Assembly: GCF_036026595.1 (NCBI RefSeq)
Contig: NZ_JARZFX010000001.1
Location: 806,001 to 870,000, forward strand
Length of the DNA: 64,000 nucleotides
DNA from: Virgibacillus_P tibetensis
Lineage (GTDB): Bacteria; Bacillota; Bacilli; Bacillales; Amphibacillaceae
Direction of reading: 5' to 3'
The translations under genes and the position numbers were made by a program. How positions within the stretch are numbered: position 1 is the first letter of the stretch; every line of letters starts with the position of its first letter. The notes below the pieces were generated by a model that saw only the letters and a list, made by a program, of their open reading frames with translations, ran no database searches and was not told the DNA's origin. Of this stretch, positions 9,207 through 19,558 are shown piece after piece.

Positions 9207-9903
9207 GTCCCCACTCCTTCATGATTTGCTCGTATGCCATTCTCGGATTTTCGGCTTTTGTTACAGTCCTTCCAATAACAAGTATATCTGCTCCATTTTC
9301 ACGAGCGTAAGCAGGTGTTGCAATTCGCTTTTGGTCATTACTATTGGACTGCTGCAACCGTATTCCTGGTGTAACTGTTAAAAAGGATGAACCACATATA
9401 GTTTTAATCTGATTTGCTTCATGTACCGAACAGACAACCCCATCTGCCCCATTTTCTTTCGCAAAATCGGCAAAATGAACAACATTATTACCAAGCTCAC
9501 CTGGTAATAAAAGTTCACTATTCATTGTTTCACTGTCCATCGACGTTAATATCGTAACGGCAATGAGCTTTGTTTGGTGACGAGAACTGGATCCTGCCAG
9601 TAATCCTTCCTTAGCACGCTGGATCATCTCACTGCCTCCAAGTGCATGTATATTAATCATATCCACTTCAAGTTTGGCAATATTTTTCATTGCTCGCATT
9701 ACGGTTGTTGGAATGTCATGCAGTTTTAAATCAAGGAATATAGCATGGTTGTTTTCTTTTAATAGTTCAATGACACGAGGGCCTTCTTTGTAGAACAATT
9801 CCATCCCCACTTTTACTGGAACACCGTGTAATTCATTCCTATCTAAGAATTGCTTCGTTTCCTTCCAATCAGGAAAATCAAGTGATAAATACGTTGTTGG
9901 CAT
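9190..9903 (-). CDS. pyrF: Orotidine 5'-phosphate decarboxylase
   Basis: 237-residue TIM-barrel decarboxylase making UMP from OMP, the last step of the pathway. The catalytic block FLDLKLHDIPTT with the Asp-Lys-Asp array is at about residues 57-68, and the phosphate-binding ending includes VIGRTVTKA. Starts at ATG 9903 behind aaagggg and follows pyrD by four bases. Confidence 0.96.
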   Translation of the reverse strand: MPTTYLSLDFPDWKETKQFLDRNELHGVPVKVGMELFYKEGPRVIELLKENNHAIFLDLKLHDIPTTVMRAMKNIAKLEVDMINIHALGGSEMIQRAKEGLLAGSSSRHQTKLIAVTILTSMDSETMNSELLLPGELGNNVVHFADFAKENGADGVVCSVHEANQIKTICGSSFLTVTPGIRLQQSNSNDQKRIATPAYARENGADILVIGRTVTKAENPRMAYEQIMKEWGHGSKT

Positions 9904-9907
9904 ATGC

Positions 9908-10813
9908 TTATATCCCCTTTCCGATTGCTTCTTGAACAGAATTAAACCCGTATTTCTTTAATACGTCAGGTAACTCATTGATTAATTCCGAACAAATAAA
10001 AGGGTTTTGGAAGTTGGCTGTTCCAACTGCGACAGCACTTGCACCGGCCAATAGAAATTCCAATACATCTTCCGCATTTGTAATACCACCCATTCCAATA
10101 ATTGGTATCGATACCTGCTGTTTTACTTCATAGATCATTCGTATCGCAACAGGCTTTATCGCCGCTCCTGAAAGTCCGCCTGTTTTATTGCCAAGCAATG
10201 CCCGCTTACTGGGCAAGTGGATCTGCATACCTGATAATGTGTTTATCATCGATAAACCATCTGCACCGGCAGCTTCAACCGCTTTGGCCATTGCTACAAT
10301 GTCGGATACGTTGGGCGATAGTTTAACATACACTGGCAGATTACTGGCTTTCTTCACAACTTCTGTTACATTAGCGGCCATGGATGGATCTGTTCCAAAC
10401 TGAATACCTCCCTCTTTTACGTTAGGACAGGATATATTCAATTCAATTGCACTGACCTGATCCGTTTGGTTAAACGCTTTTGCTACCATTTCATATTCCT
10501 CTATTGTACTTCCTGCTACGTTTGCAATAATCGGCACATTGTAATTTGCCAGAAAAGGGACTTCTGTCTCTATTATTTTCTCTACACCCGGATTTTGCAG
10601 ACCGATTGCATTAAGCATTCCAGACGCCGTTTCTGCTACACGTGGGGTCTGGTTTCCAAAACGTTCACTCCCAGTTGCTGCCTTCATAATTACTGCGCCC
10701 AATATATTCAAGTCATAAAAATCACTGTATTCTCGCCCAAAACCAAAACAACCTGACGCTGGCATAATTGGATTTTTAAGTTTTAAACCAGGTAAATCTA
10801 CAGCCAAATTCAT
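9908..10813 (-). CDS. pyrD: Dihydroorotate dehydrogenase, type 1B catalytic subunit
   Basis: 301-residue FMN protein oxidising dihydroorotate to orotate. Type 1B enzymes pair with PyrK and use NAD+. Visible: PASGCFGFGRE near the N-terminus, NISCPNVKEGG with the active-site Cys at about 130, and GGITNAEDVLEFLLAGA of the flavin-phosphate site. A GTG at 10816 in the same frame is an alternative start; the ATG at 10813 is preferred because it matches the family N-terminus (MNLAVDLPG) and is about 10 bases past AGGAGG. It overlaps the pyrK stop by one base. Confidence 0.95.
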   Translation of the reverse strand: MNLAVDLPGLKLKNPIMPASGCFGFGREYSDFYDLNILGAVIMKAATGSERFGNQTPRVAETASGMLNAIGLQNPGVEKIIETEVPFLANYNVPIIANVAGSTIEEYEMVAKAFNQTDQVSAIELNISCPNVKEGGIQFGTDPSMAANVTEVVKKASNLPVYVKLSPNVSDIVAMAKAVEAAGADGLSMINTLSGMQIHLPSKRALLGNKTGGLSGAAIKPVAIRMIYEVKQQVSIPIIGMGGITNAEDVLEFLLAGASAVAVGTANFQNPFICSELINELPDVLKKYGFNSVQEAIGKGI

Positions 10814-11568
10814 CACAGGCTCACCTCCTGCGCATTAAAAACCGGACCATCTTTACATATTTTTTTATATCCACCTTGATTATCTGTAGGAATTACACAA
10901 GCAAAACAGGCGCCTACTCCACAGCCCATTCGCTCTTCCAAAGAAATATAGCCTTTCTTTCCTTTGAGTTTACCAGTTATCGCTTGAAGCATCGGTAACG
11001 GGCCGCATGAGTAATAACAATCAAATTGTCCGACCTTATTCAGCACATCTGTTACAAATCCCCGTTCTCCATATGATCCATCATTGGTTACAATAAATGT
11101 CTTTCCAAGCTCTTTAAATTTCTGTTCATAAAATACATAATCAGCTGATTGGAAACCTAATACAGATATAATATTTACATCTTCTCTTGCTAATGTTTTA
11201 CCAAGATAATAGAGTGGCGGCACTCCAATGCCGCCTCCTATTAATAAAATTGTCGGATTCTCTTCTATTTCAAGGTAAAACCCATTTCCACTTGGACCCA
11301 AAACGTCAATTGACATACCAGGCTGATAGGCTGCCAGCTGCTTTGTACCAGAACCAATTATTTTAAATAAGATGGTAATTGTTTCAGACGCTCTATCTAC
11401 ATCGGCTATTGAAATTGGTCTTCTTAACGTATGTCCCTCTGCATTCATGTGGAGAAATTGCCCTGGAACTGCATACTGACTAATGTAGCTATTTTCGAGC
11501 ACCATTTCAATCGTATCCAGAGCAATAACAGTTGATTTTATAATTAGCATCTTCTCTTTTTTCATCAT
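10813..11568 (-). CDS. pyrK: Dihydroorotate dehydrogenase electron-transfer subunit
   Basis: 251-residue iron-sulfur flavoprotein that carries electrons from PyrD to NAD+. Ferredoxin-reductase-like FAD domain (HTLRRPISIA at about 48-57), NAD-binding GGGIGVPPLYYLG, and a C-terminal 2Fe-2S cluster motif with closely spaced cysteines (GCGVGACFAC) plus a later Cys in KKICKDGP. The presence of PyrK confirms that PyrD is type 1B. Its ATG overlaps the carB stop. Confidence 0.95.
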   Translation of the reverse strand: MMKKEKMLIIKSTVIALDTIEMVLENSYISQYAVPGQFLHMNAEGHTLRRPISIADVDRASETITILFKIIGSGTKQLAAYQPGMSIDVLGPSGNGFYLEIEENPTILLIGGGIGVPPLYYLGKTLAREDVNIISVLGFQSADYVFYEQKFKELGKTFIVTNDGSYGERGFVTDVLNKVGQFDCYYSCGPLPMLQAITGKLKGKKGYISLEERMGCGVGACFACVIPTDNQGGYKKICKDGPVFNAQEVSL

Positions 11569-14500
11569 AATAATACAGCACCTTTGCCTGTCATTGGATT
11601 TGCGCTGAAAGTAGTTGATTCAATGACATTCAAAATAGCATTAGCTGTATCTAAATTAGTTAAACAAGCAATCCCATGCTCAACAGATTCCCTGCGAATC
11701 ATAAAGCCGTCTGAACGTGGTTTTTTACCTGAAGTAAGAGTATTGACAACAAATTGTACATGGCCATTTTCAATAATGGATAACACATTAGGTTCAGTTG
11801 ATCCAATTTTCGCCACTTCTGTAATAGGAATGTCTGACTGTCTTACAAATTCGGCTGTTCCTTTCGTTGCGTATAATTGAAAGCCCAGCTGATGAAAACG
11901 TTCGGCTATTTCCAGCATTTCCTCTTTATCTTTGTCAGCAACTGTCAATAGAACTGAGCCCTCTTGCGGAACCGATACACCAGATGCCACCAGGCCTTTG
12001 TATAATGCCTTTTCCAGAGTCTTATCATAGCCGATTGCTTCACCTGTAGATTTCATCTCTGGTCCTAGGATTGTATCGACGCTTCGCAATTTCTCAAATG
12101 AAAATACGGGTACTTTAACAGATATTTGGTCAGATTCCGGTAAAATTCCTGATTCATAGCCCAGGTCTGCCAATTTCGTTCCTAAAATGCACTTCGTAGC
12201 AATATTTGCCATCGTTACCCCTGTTACTTTACTTAAAAATGGAATTGTTCTGCTTGCTCTTGGATTTACTTCAAGGACATAAACATCTTCATCACGAATG
12301 ATAAACTGAATGTTAATTAATCCCTTAACATGTAATGCAGTCGCAATCTGATCAGCTGCATTCATACACTTTTGTTTTACTCCCTCACTGATACGCTGTG
12401 GTGGGTATACAGCTATAGAGTCGCCAGAATGGACACCTGCACGCTCAATATGTTCCATAATCCCTGGAACAATAGTCGTTTCTCCATCACAAATTGCATC
12501 AACTTCCACTTCTATTCCTGTAAGATACTTATCAATCAGGATTGGATGTTCATTGTTTAATTTACTTGATTTTGCCAAATAAGCATGAAGCTCCTCATCG
12601 TCATAAACGATTTCCATTCTGCTTCCACCAATCACATACGACGGACGAACCAACACGGGATAACCTATAGAATTAGCAACTTCAATTGCACTGTCAAAAT
12701 TAGGAACTGCTTTTCCTTTTGGACGTAACAGCACCAGTTCATCAAGCAATATCTCAAATTTATCGCGATCTTCTGCTCGGTCAATTGCTTCTAAATTTGT
12801 TCCTAAGATTTTAACCCCTCTACGTTCAAGTCCCGCCGCTAAATTTATAGCAGTCTGACCTCCGAATTGAACAATGACACCCTCAGGCTTTTCTAATTCA
12901 ATAACATGCATGACATCTTCTAATGTGAGTGGTTCAAAATAGAGCTTATCAGATATACTGAAATCAGTAGAAACTGTCTCCGGATTATTATTCATAATAA
13001 TTGATTCATAACCCATTTCTTTAATTGCCAGAACGGAATGCACCGTTGCATAATCAAATTCGATTCCTTGTCCTATACGTATTGGGCCAGAACCGAGCAC
13101 GAGAATTTTTTTCCGGCTTGAAGCAACTGATTCATTCTCTTCTTCATAGGTACTGTAAAAATAAGGTGTTTCCGATTCGAATTCGGCTGCACAAGTGTCT
13201 ACCATTTTATAGACAGGAACGATCCCTTGTGAATTCCTTTGTTGATAGATCTCGTCAACCGTAAGATTCCATAAGCGCGCTATATGTGCATCTGAAAATC
13301 CAACTTTTTTCGCTTTTAACAGTAGTTCAGAAGAAAACTTGGCAGTAGCTAATTCCTTCTCTAAATGAATGAGTTTTTCCAGTTTCACCAAGAAGAATCG
13401 GTCTATTTTTGTTAACTGAAAAATCTCATCAACTGACATCCCTCGGCGCAACACTTCTGCCAGTACAAAAATCCGCTCATCGTCAGCATTTTTAAGCCGT
13501 TTCTCAAGATCTTCGTCCGCTACCTCGACCAGACTACTTAACCAAAGCTCTTCTGTGCCTATATCAAGGGAACGAATTCCTTTAAGCAAAGACTCTTCAA
13601 AGTTTCTTCCAATAGCCATAATCTCTCCGGTTGCTTTCATTTGCGTACCAAGGCTGCGGTCGCCAGTAACAAATTTATCAAACGGAAAACGTGGTATTTT
13701 TGTGACTACATAGTCAAGTGTCGGCTCAAAGCAAGCATATGTTTTCCCCGTTATTGGGTTTAGAATTTCATCAAGTGTTAGTCCAACAGCTATCTTAGCT
13801 GCCATCTTCGCGATAGGATAACCTGTTGCTTTAGAAGCAAGTGCTGAAGACCTGCTGACTCTTGGGTTTACCTCTATAATATAATAGTCAAAACTGTTTG
13901 GATCCAGCGCCAGTTGAACATTACATCCGCCTTCTATTTTTAATGCTCTTATAATTTTTAAAGAAGCATTTCTAAGAAGCTGATATTCGCGATCACTCAA
14001 TGTTTGTGATGGTGCAACAACAATGGAATCCCCTGTATGAATTCCAACTGGATCGACATTTTCCATATTACATACAACAATAGCCTGGTCATTCTTGTCA
14101 CGCATAACTTCATATTCAATTTCTTTTAAGCCAGCAATATTTTTCTCTATCAAGCATTGATTTACTGGAGATAAAGATAGACCATTCCGGGCAATCTCAA
14201 CTAATTCAGGTTCACTGTAACACATTCCCCCACCTGTACCACCAAGTGTGTAGGCAGGTCTGACAATTACAGGATAGCCAATCTCATTGGCAAAATCACA
14301 AGCTTGTTCGACAGAATTTACAATTTGACTATCAGGAACTGGTTCGTTTAATTCTTTCATTAAATTTCTAAACTTTTCACGATCTTCCGCATTTTGAATA
14401 GCTTCCAGCGACGTTCCTAACAGATTGATGTTATACTCTTGAAAAATTCCAGTCTCCTCTAATGCTACCGCTAAATTAAGCCCTGTTTGACCACCAAGAG

Positions 14501-14765
14501 TAGGTAGAAGTGCATCAGGTTGTTCCTTGCGGATAATTTTCGATAGAAATTCGACTGTTAATGGTTCCATATACACCTTATCAGCTACTGTATTGTCCGT
14601 CATAATAGTTGCCGGATTAGAATTAGCCAGGATTACTGTATACCCTTCTTCTCTTAATGCCTGACAGGCCTGTGTACCAGAGTAATCAAACTCAGCTGCC
14701 TGGCCAATTACAATTGGCCCGGAGCCAATTACAAGAATCTTCTTAATTGCTGTGTTCTTAGGCAT
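11565..14765 (-). CDS. carB: Carbamoyl-phosphate synthase large subunit
   Basis: 1066-residue subunit making carbamoyl phosphate from bicarbonate, ammonia and two ATP. Two homologous halves are obvious: each opens with a GSGPI(V/R)IGQ element (about 13 and 560) and holds an ATP-grasp domain with EVNPR motifs (about 299 and 840). The C-terminus carries the MGS-like allosteric domain from about 935. Called pyrAB in B. subtilis and expected to be PyrR-controlled. Starts at ATG 14765, overlapping carA by eight bases. Confidence 0.97.
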   Translation of the reverse strand: MPKNTAIKKILVIGSGPIVIGQAAEFDYSGTQACQALREEGYTVILANSNPATIMTDNTVADKVYMEPLTVEFLSKIIRKEQPDALLPTLGGQTGLNLAVALEETGIFQEYNINLLGTSLEAIQNAEDREKFRNLMKELNEPVPDSQIVNSVEQACDFANEIGYPVIVRPAYTLGGTGGGMCYSEPELVEIARNGLSLSPVNQCLIEKNIAGLKEIEYEVMRDKNDQAIVVCNMENVDPVGIHTGDSIVVAPSQTLSDREYQLLRNASLKIIRALKIEGGCNVQLALDPNSFDYYIIEVNPRVSRSSALASKATGYPIAKMAAKIAVGLTLDEILNPITGKTYACFEPTLDYVVTKIPRFPFDKFVTGDRSLGTQMKATGEIMAIGRNFEESLLKGIRSLDIGTEELWLSSLVEVADEDLEKRLKNADDERIFVLAEVLRRGMSVDEIFQLTKIDRFFLVKLEKLIHLEKELATAKFSSELLLKAKKVGFSDAHIARLWNLTVDEIYQQRNSQGIVPVYKMVDTCAAEFESETPYFYSTYEEENESVASSRKKILVLGSGPIRIGQGIEFDYATVHSVLAIKEMGYESIIMNNNPETVSTDFSISDKLYFEPLTLEDVMHVIELEKPEGVIVQFGGQTAINLAAGLERRGVKILGTNLEAIDRAEDRDKFEILLDELVLLRPKGKAVPNFDSAIEVANSIGYPVLVRPSYVIGGSRMEIVYDDEELHAYLAKSSKLNNEHPILIDKYLTGIEVEVDAICDGETTIVPGIMEHIERAGVHSGDSIAVYPPQRISEGVKQKCMNAADQIATALHVKGLINIQFIIRDEDVYVLEVNPRASRTIPFLSKVTGVTMANIATKCILGTKLADLGYESGILPESDQISVKVPVFSFEKLRSVDTILGPEMKSTGEAIGYDKTLEKALYKGLVASGVSVPQEGSVLLTVADKDKEEMLEIAERFHQLGFQLYATKGTAEFVRQSDIPITEVAKIGSTEPNVLSIIENGHVQFVVNTLTSGKKPRSDGFMIRRESVEHGIACLTNLDTANAILNVIESTTFSANPMTGKGAVLL

Positions 14766-15858
14766 GATACTCCTCCTCTGTTTTAATCTGATTAAGATTG
14801 ATCATTTGAATAAATTCATCAAATAGGTGATTCGTATCCTCAGGACCTGGTGAACTTTCCGGGTGATATTGTACCGAAAACGCGGGATGTACCGTATGCT
14901 TCACACCCTCTACCGTGTTATCATTCAACGCCACCTGTGTCAGTTCTAAACCTGTATTCGGTAAAGAAGATTCTCGTACAGCATAACTATGATTTTGGGA
15001 AGTAATATAGGTTTTCGATCGCATAATATCTTTCACCGGATGATTTGAACCTCTGTGACCAAACTTCATTTTTTCCGTATCAGCTCCACATGCTAATGCA
15101 AGCAGCTGATGCCCTAAGCAAATTCCGAAAACCGGTATTTTACCAAGTACTTGTTGAATCATTTCAATCGCTTCCGGAACATCTTTCGGGTCTCCTGGAC
15201 CATTCGTTAGCATAATACCATCTGGCTTCAGTCGGAATATATTATCTGCTCCGTAATTATATGGTACGACTGTTACATGACATTCGCGTTTTGTCAGCTC
15301 ACGAAGTATACCGTGCTTCATGCCGAAATCAACTAATACTACTCGCTTGCTTCGTCCTGGCACAACGTATGGCTTAATGGTTGATGTTTGTTTTACTTGA
15401 TCCGTTTTTGCTGGCAAACTGTTCATTCGTTCTATAACTGATTCTGAAGACTCATCTGCAGACGTAATCATTCCTTTCATTGTTCCATGCTTACGAATAA
15501 TTTTCGTTAGTTTACGAGTATCAATTCCTGATATTCCAGGAATGTTATTAACTTTTAAATAACTGTCAAGGGTTTCATCTTTACGAAAGTTAGACGGAAA
15601 ATCACAAACTTCTTTCACGATAAAGCCATGAATAAAAGGAGTAACTGTTTCAAAATCATCTCGATTTATACCATAATTACCTACCAATGGATAAGTCATC
15701 ATAACAATTTGTCCACAGTAAGACGGATCAGATATGATCTCCTGGTAGCCTGTCATACCTGTATTGAAAACAACTTCTCCGACTGTTGTACGTTCACTTC
15801 CGAAGCCTTCTCCGATAAATACTGTACCATCTTCGAGCACCAATTGTCGTTTACTCAT
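14758..15858 (-). CDS. carA: Carbamoyl-phosphate synthase small (glutaminase) subunit
   Basis: 366-residue subunit (pyrAA) that hydrolyses glutamine and channels ammonia to CarB. The class I amidotransferase nucleophile Cys is in GICLGHQLLALA and the His-Glu pair in QYHPESSPGP. The ATG at 15858 follows aaggaggg and gives the family start MSKRQLVLEDG; the longer frame has no RBS. It overlaps the end of pyrC by eight bases. Confidence 0.96.
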   Translation of the reverse strand: MSKRQLVLEDGTVFIGEGFGSERTTVGEVVFNTGMTGYQEIISDPSYCGQIVMMTYPLVGNYGINRDDFETVTPFIHGFIVKEVCDFPSNFRKDETLDSYLKVNNIPGISGIDTRKLTKIIRKHGTMKGMITSADESSESVIERMNSLPAKTDQVKQTSTIKPYVVPGRSKRVVLVDFGMKHGILRELTKRECHVTVVPYNYGADNIFRLKPDGIMLTNGPGDPKDVPEAIEMIQQVLGKIPVFGICLGHQLLALACGADTEKMKFGHRGSNHPVKDIMRSKTYITSQNHSYAVRESSLPNTGLELTQVALNDNTVEGVKHTVHPAFSVQYHPESSPGPEDTNHLFDEFIQMINLNQIKTEEEYHA

Positions 15859-17134
15859 TGTAACCCTCCTTGTATACAACCTTCCCCTCGGAAATCGTTA
15901 GGACTGGTAGACCCTTTACTTTCCAATTATGAAACGGGGTGTTCTTACCTTTAGAAGAAAATCCTTTCTTATCGATAATGACTTCTTTTTCTAAATTAAC
16001 AACTGTAATATCTGCTGATCTGTTTTCTTCCAATGTTCCAAACGGCAGACCGAAGACAGTTGCTGGTTTATATGTTAACCATTCAACCAGTTGGTAGAGT
16101 GTGATCTTTTCCGTTTTTACAAGATTTGTGTAGAGTAAAGAAAAAGCTGTTTCTAATCCAACTATTCCAAATGGAGCTCCCATGAAACCTTTTTCCTTTT
16201 CTTCTTCTGCATGCGGTGCATGGTCTGTTGCTATAAAATCAATCGTCCCATCTAATAGACCTTCCATCAAGGCTTCCTGATCTTTCCTTGCACGCAATGG
16301 AGGATTCATCTTATAGTTAGCGTCATCAGCTTTAATATCATGTTCGTTTAAAAGTAAATGATGCGGGGTTACTTCTGCAGTAACCTTTATTCCAGCTTTC
16401 TTAGCATCCCGGATAACACGTACTGATTCCTTCGAGCTTACATGGCAGACATGGTAATGACAATCTGCTTCTTCTGCTAATAAAACATCACGTGCTATTT
16501 GAACAGATTCACTTAATGAGGGAATTCCCGGCAAATTTAATGCTTTACTTACTTCACCATCATGAACTACTCCACCGTAAACAATTGAGTTATCCTCACA
16601 ATGTGCTACAATTGGCATCCCGCAAGCCGCTGCCCTTTTCATGGCTTGTAACATGAAGTCAGCTGTCTGAATACCAACCCCATCATCAGTAAAAGCAAAA
16701 ACTCCTGTTTCTGCCAGTTTTTCTATGTTGTTCAGTTCTTCGCCTTTCAAACCTTTTGTAATAGCAGCATATGGCAAAACACGAACGACAGCATCTTGAT
16801 CAATTTTATCGAAAAGATCCTTTACTGTTCCCGTATTATCAGGAACTGGATTCGTATTAGGCATAGAGCAAACAGTAGTAAATCCCCCTCGTGCCGCAGC
16901 TTTTGTACCAGATGCTATCGTCTCTTTATGTTCCCCGCCTGGCTCTCGCAAATGAATATGAACATCAATAAATCCTGGTAAAACTAAATTTCCTTCACAG
17001 TCGATCACTTGATCTACTTCTTCTGTAATTTTGGAACTTACTTGTTTAATCCTATTGTTTTCAATCAGTATTTCACATGCTATTAATTCGTTTGGTGAAA
17101 CCAGCTTCTTGGCATTCTTCAATAACATTTTCAT
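15851..17134 (-). CDS. pyrC: Dihydroorotase
   Basis: 427-residue zinc amidohydrolase that cyclises carbamoyl-aspartate to dihydroorotate. Metal ligands visible: HIHLREPG (about 59-66), the later His in HCED and HVCHVS, and DHAPH with the catalytic Asp. Start ATG 17134 lies seven bases past GTGGGGG. This start is 62 bases inside pyrB, an unusually long overlap. Confidence 0.95.
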   Translation of the reverse strand: MKMLLKNAKKLVSPNELIACEILIENNRIKQVSSKITEEVDQVIDCEGNLVLPGFIDVHIHLREPGGEHKETIASGTKAAARGGFTTVCSMPNTNPVPDNTGTVKDLFDKIDQDAVVRVLPYAAITKGLKGEELNNIEKLAETGVFAFTDDGVGIQTADFMLQAMKRAAACGMPIVAHCEDNSIVYGGVVHDGEVSKALNLPGIPSLSESVQIARDVLLAEEADCHYHVCHVSSKESVRVIRDAKKAGIKVTAEVTPHHLLLNEHDIKADDANYKMNPPLRARKDQEALMEGLLDGTIDFIATDHAPHAEEEKEKGFMGAPFGIVGLETAFSLLYTNLVKTEKITLYQLVEWLTYKPATVFGLPFGTLEENRSADITVVNLEKEVIIDKKGFSSKGKNTPFHNWKVKGLPVLTISEGKVVYKEGYNE

Positions 17135-18020
17135 CTATAATCCCCCACTCCAATAATAGTTTCGCAATAATAGCCATTCTTACATAAACACCATTGTTCA
17201 TCTGCTTAAAAATTCTTGATCTACTACATTCAACTAAATCCGTATCTATTTCAATTCCTCTGTTTACCGGTGCCGGGTGTAGAATAATTGCATGGTCTTT
17301 CATTACCTTCTCGCGTTCCTTAGTTAAGCCATAATGCTCAAGGTAATCCTCTTTTGCTGAATTACTGTCTTGTTGATGTCGTTCATGTTGTATACGTAGC
17401 AGCATGACAACATCGCATGTTTCTACAGCATCATCAATCGTCACATAAGGAAAATCAAAATCCTCATCCTCAAATCCCGGGGCTGAACTCAGATATACAT
17501 TAGCACCAAGTCTATCCAAGGCAATAGCATTTGAATGTGCAACTCTGCTGTGTTTAATATCTCCTACAATAGCTACCTTCAAATTTTTAAATGTTCCGAA
17601 TTCCTGATAAATCGTCAATAAATCCAACATACATTGTGTAGGATGTTCTTCCTTTCCTGCACCTGCATTAATAATGGGTACAGCGGCATTTTGATGAAGC
17701 TCCTCAAACCAAGTATCATCCGGATGGCGCACCACTAACATATTTGTGCCGATTGCTTCAAACGTCTTAGCAGTGTCATACAGTGACTCCCCTTTTTGAA
17801 CACTTGAAGTTTCAGTATGAAAATCCAATACTTCCATTCCAAGCTTTCGTTGAGCAACAATAAAACTCATTTTTGTTCGTGTACTCGGCTCATAAAATAG
17901 ATTTGCTACGAACAATTCTTGCTTAATATGAAATTTATTCTCCCGGTACTCTTCTGCAATTTCCAAAACAGAGAGGATCTCTTGCTCAGTCAGTTGCTTT
18001 ACAGATATAAAATGTCTCAT
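17073..18020 (-). CDS. pyrB: Aspartate carbamoyltransferase catalytic subunit
   Basis: 315-residue enzyme joining carbamoyl phosphate to aspartate. The carbamoyl-phosphate site is FYEPSTRTKMSF (about 43-54), with HPAPVNRG near residue 260. No pyrI is present, as expected in Bacillus. At 315 residues it is a little longer than the B. subtilis enzyme (about 304 by recall); the extra C-terminus is the part overlapping pyrC. It starts only 14 bases after uraA, behind ggaggtgg, with no attenuator between. Confidence 0.96.
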   Translation of the reverse strand: MRHFISVKQLTEQEILSVLEIAEEYRENKFHIKQELFVANLFYEPSTRTKMSFIVAQRKLGMEVLDFHTETSSVQKGESLYDTAKTFEAIGTNMLVVRHPDDTWFEELHQNAAVPIINAGAGKEEHPTQCMLDLLTIYQEFGTFKNLKVAIVGDIKHSRVAHSNAIALDRLGANVYLSSAPGFEDEDFDFPYVTIDDAVETCDVVMLLRIQHERHQQDSNSAKEDYLEHYGLTKEREKVMKDHAIILHPAPVNRGIEIDTDLVECSRSRIFKQMNNGVYVRMAIIAKLLLEWGIIDENVIEECQEAGFTKRINSM

Positions 18021-18034
18021 AGCTCCACCTCCGG

Positions 18035-19411
18035 TTACATGTTAGTTTCTTCTGAAAGATCTTTATCCTCGAAAAAAGCACCGTTCCCATAACCACTTTC
18101 CTTGCCTGGAAGAATTAGATTTAAAAGCACACCTATGATTGCTGACAGGGCCATTCCTGCAATTTGCATATCATCTGACAGTTGAATAAACGCTCCTCCA
18201 ATTCCCACGACCAGGATAACGGATGAAATAATTAAATTACGTTTATCACTTAAGTCTATTTGATTATCAATCAGCATTCGTAAACCGTTCGATGCGATGA
18301 TCCCGAATAACAGAATGGAGACACCACCCATTACTGCCGTAGGAATTGAGCCAATTACTGCTGTTATTATCCCCACAAATCCAAACAGTATTGCTAGAAC
18401 TGCCGCTCCGCCGATAACGAAAACACTGAAAACCCTCGTAATGGAAAGGACCCCAATATTTTCTCCGTATGTTGTGTTTGGTGGACCACCTATGAATGAT
18501 GCAATCATCGTTGCTACACCATCACCTAAAATGGAACGGTGCAAGCCTGGTTTCTTCAGGAAGTTACGCCCTACAACTTTTGATAAAACCATTTGATCTC
18601 CGATATGCTCTGCGATTGTTACTAAAGCAACCGGAACCATGATAGCAATAATTTGCAGATTAATTATTTCCATAGGGGCATAATGAACAAATGGAACTAT
18701 GAAATCCGGCATTTGAAAAACTGCCATGAAAAATCCACCAATTGAGTCAGCTGAAATGATTTCATTCCATTCTGTAATAATCTCTGTTGTATCAACAATT
18801 CCTTGAAGTAAGGCGAATGTATACCCAGAAACAATTCCAATCAATATTGGTATTAGGCTGAAAAATCCTCTAAAGAAAATAGAAGCTATTATCGTTATCG
18901 ACAATGTTACTAAAGCTACCATAAAATGCATGCTGCTATAAACCTGCTCGTCTACCCCTGGGATATACATAGCCATGTCAATTGCTGTAGAAGCCAGACC
19001 CAAACCGATTACGATAATAACAGGACCTACTACAATTGGAGGCAGAATCCTCATTAGCCAGCCTAAGCCTAATATTTTAATGAAAACTGCTACAAGCCCA
19101 TATACAATACCAGCTAAAAATGCACCTACCATTGCGCCAGCGGGACCGGCCGACATGCTTGCGCCAATTATCGGTGCTATGAACGCAAAGCTAGATCCAA
19201 GATAAGCTGGGACATTCCCTTTTGTAATTAATAAATACGCTAATGTCCCCGCACCACTCGAGACTAATGCTACTGATGGAGATAAGCCTGTAAGGAATGG
19301 AACTAAAATAGTTGCCCCGAACATTGCAAATAAATGCTGTATACTGAGAAAAATCCATTGTTGAGTTTTAGGTATTTCGTTAACGTCCATTGCCATTTTC
19401 ACTTTTGTCAT
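18035..19411 (-). CDS. uraA: Uracil permease (NCS2 family)
   Basis: 458-residue membrane protein of the nucleobase:cation symporter-2 family (pyrP in B. subtilis), importing uracil for salvage. About 12-14 hydrophobic segments; N-terminal QHLFAMFGATILVPFLTG and the central AEHIGDQMVLSKVVGRNF block with GGPPNTTYGEN are the family substrate-site motifs. The ATG at 19411 is spaced correctly from ggagg; the ATG two codons earlier is too close to it. An attenuator at 19446-19539 precedes it. Confidence 0.94.
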   Translation of the reverse strand: MTKVKMAMDVNEIPKTQQWIFLSIQHLFAMFGATILVPFLTGLSPSVALVSSGAGTLAYLLITKGNVPAYLGSSFAFIAPIIGASMSAGPAGAMVGAFLAGIVYGLVAVFIKILGLGWLMRILPPIVVGPVIIVIGLGLASTAIDMAMYIPGVDEQVYSSMHFMVALVTLSITIIASIFFRGFFSLIPILIGIVSGYTFALLQGIVDTTEIITEWNEIISADSIGGFFMAVFQMPDFIVPFVHYAPMEIINLQIIAIMVPVALVTIAEHIGDQMVLSKVVGRNFLKKPGLHRSILGDGVATMIASFIGGPPNTTYGENIGVLSITRVFSVFVIGGAAVLAILFGFVGIITAVIGSIPTAVMGGVSILLFGIIASNGLRMLIDNQIDLSDKRNLIISSVILVVGIGGAFIQLSDDMQIAGMALSAIIGVLLNLILPGKESGYGNGAFFEDKDLSEETNM

Positions 19412-19445
19412 TTCCATTCCTCCAATTTCCTCTAGTTAAGAGTAT

Positions 19446-19539
19446 AAAAAAACCTCTTTGCGAAAGGTCGCAAAGAGGTACACGTGCAGTGAATTTCACA
19501 CACGTTTTCTTAAGCAACCTTGTAAATCTCTCTGGATTT
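19446..19539 (-). promoter_or_regulatory. PyrR-dependent attenuator before uraA
   Basis: On the minus strand the PyrR-binding-loop consensus appears as AATCCAGAGAG ending in ACAAGG (19518-19539). It is followed by a perfect intrinsic terminator (stem cctctttgcg / cgcaaagagg, 19452-19479) with a seven-T tail. UMP-bound PyrR would stabilise the anti-antiterminator and stop transcription. Confidence 0.88.
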
Positions 19540-19558
19540 AGTTAAAGGTTAAATATGT

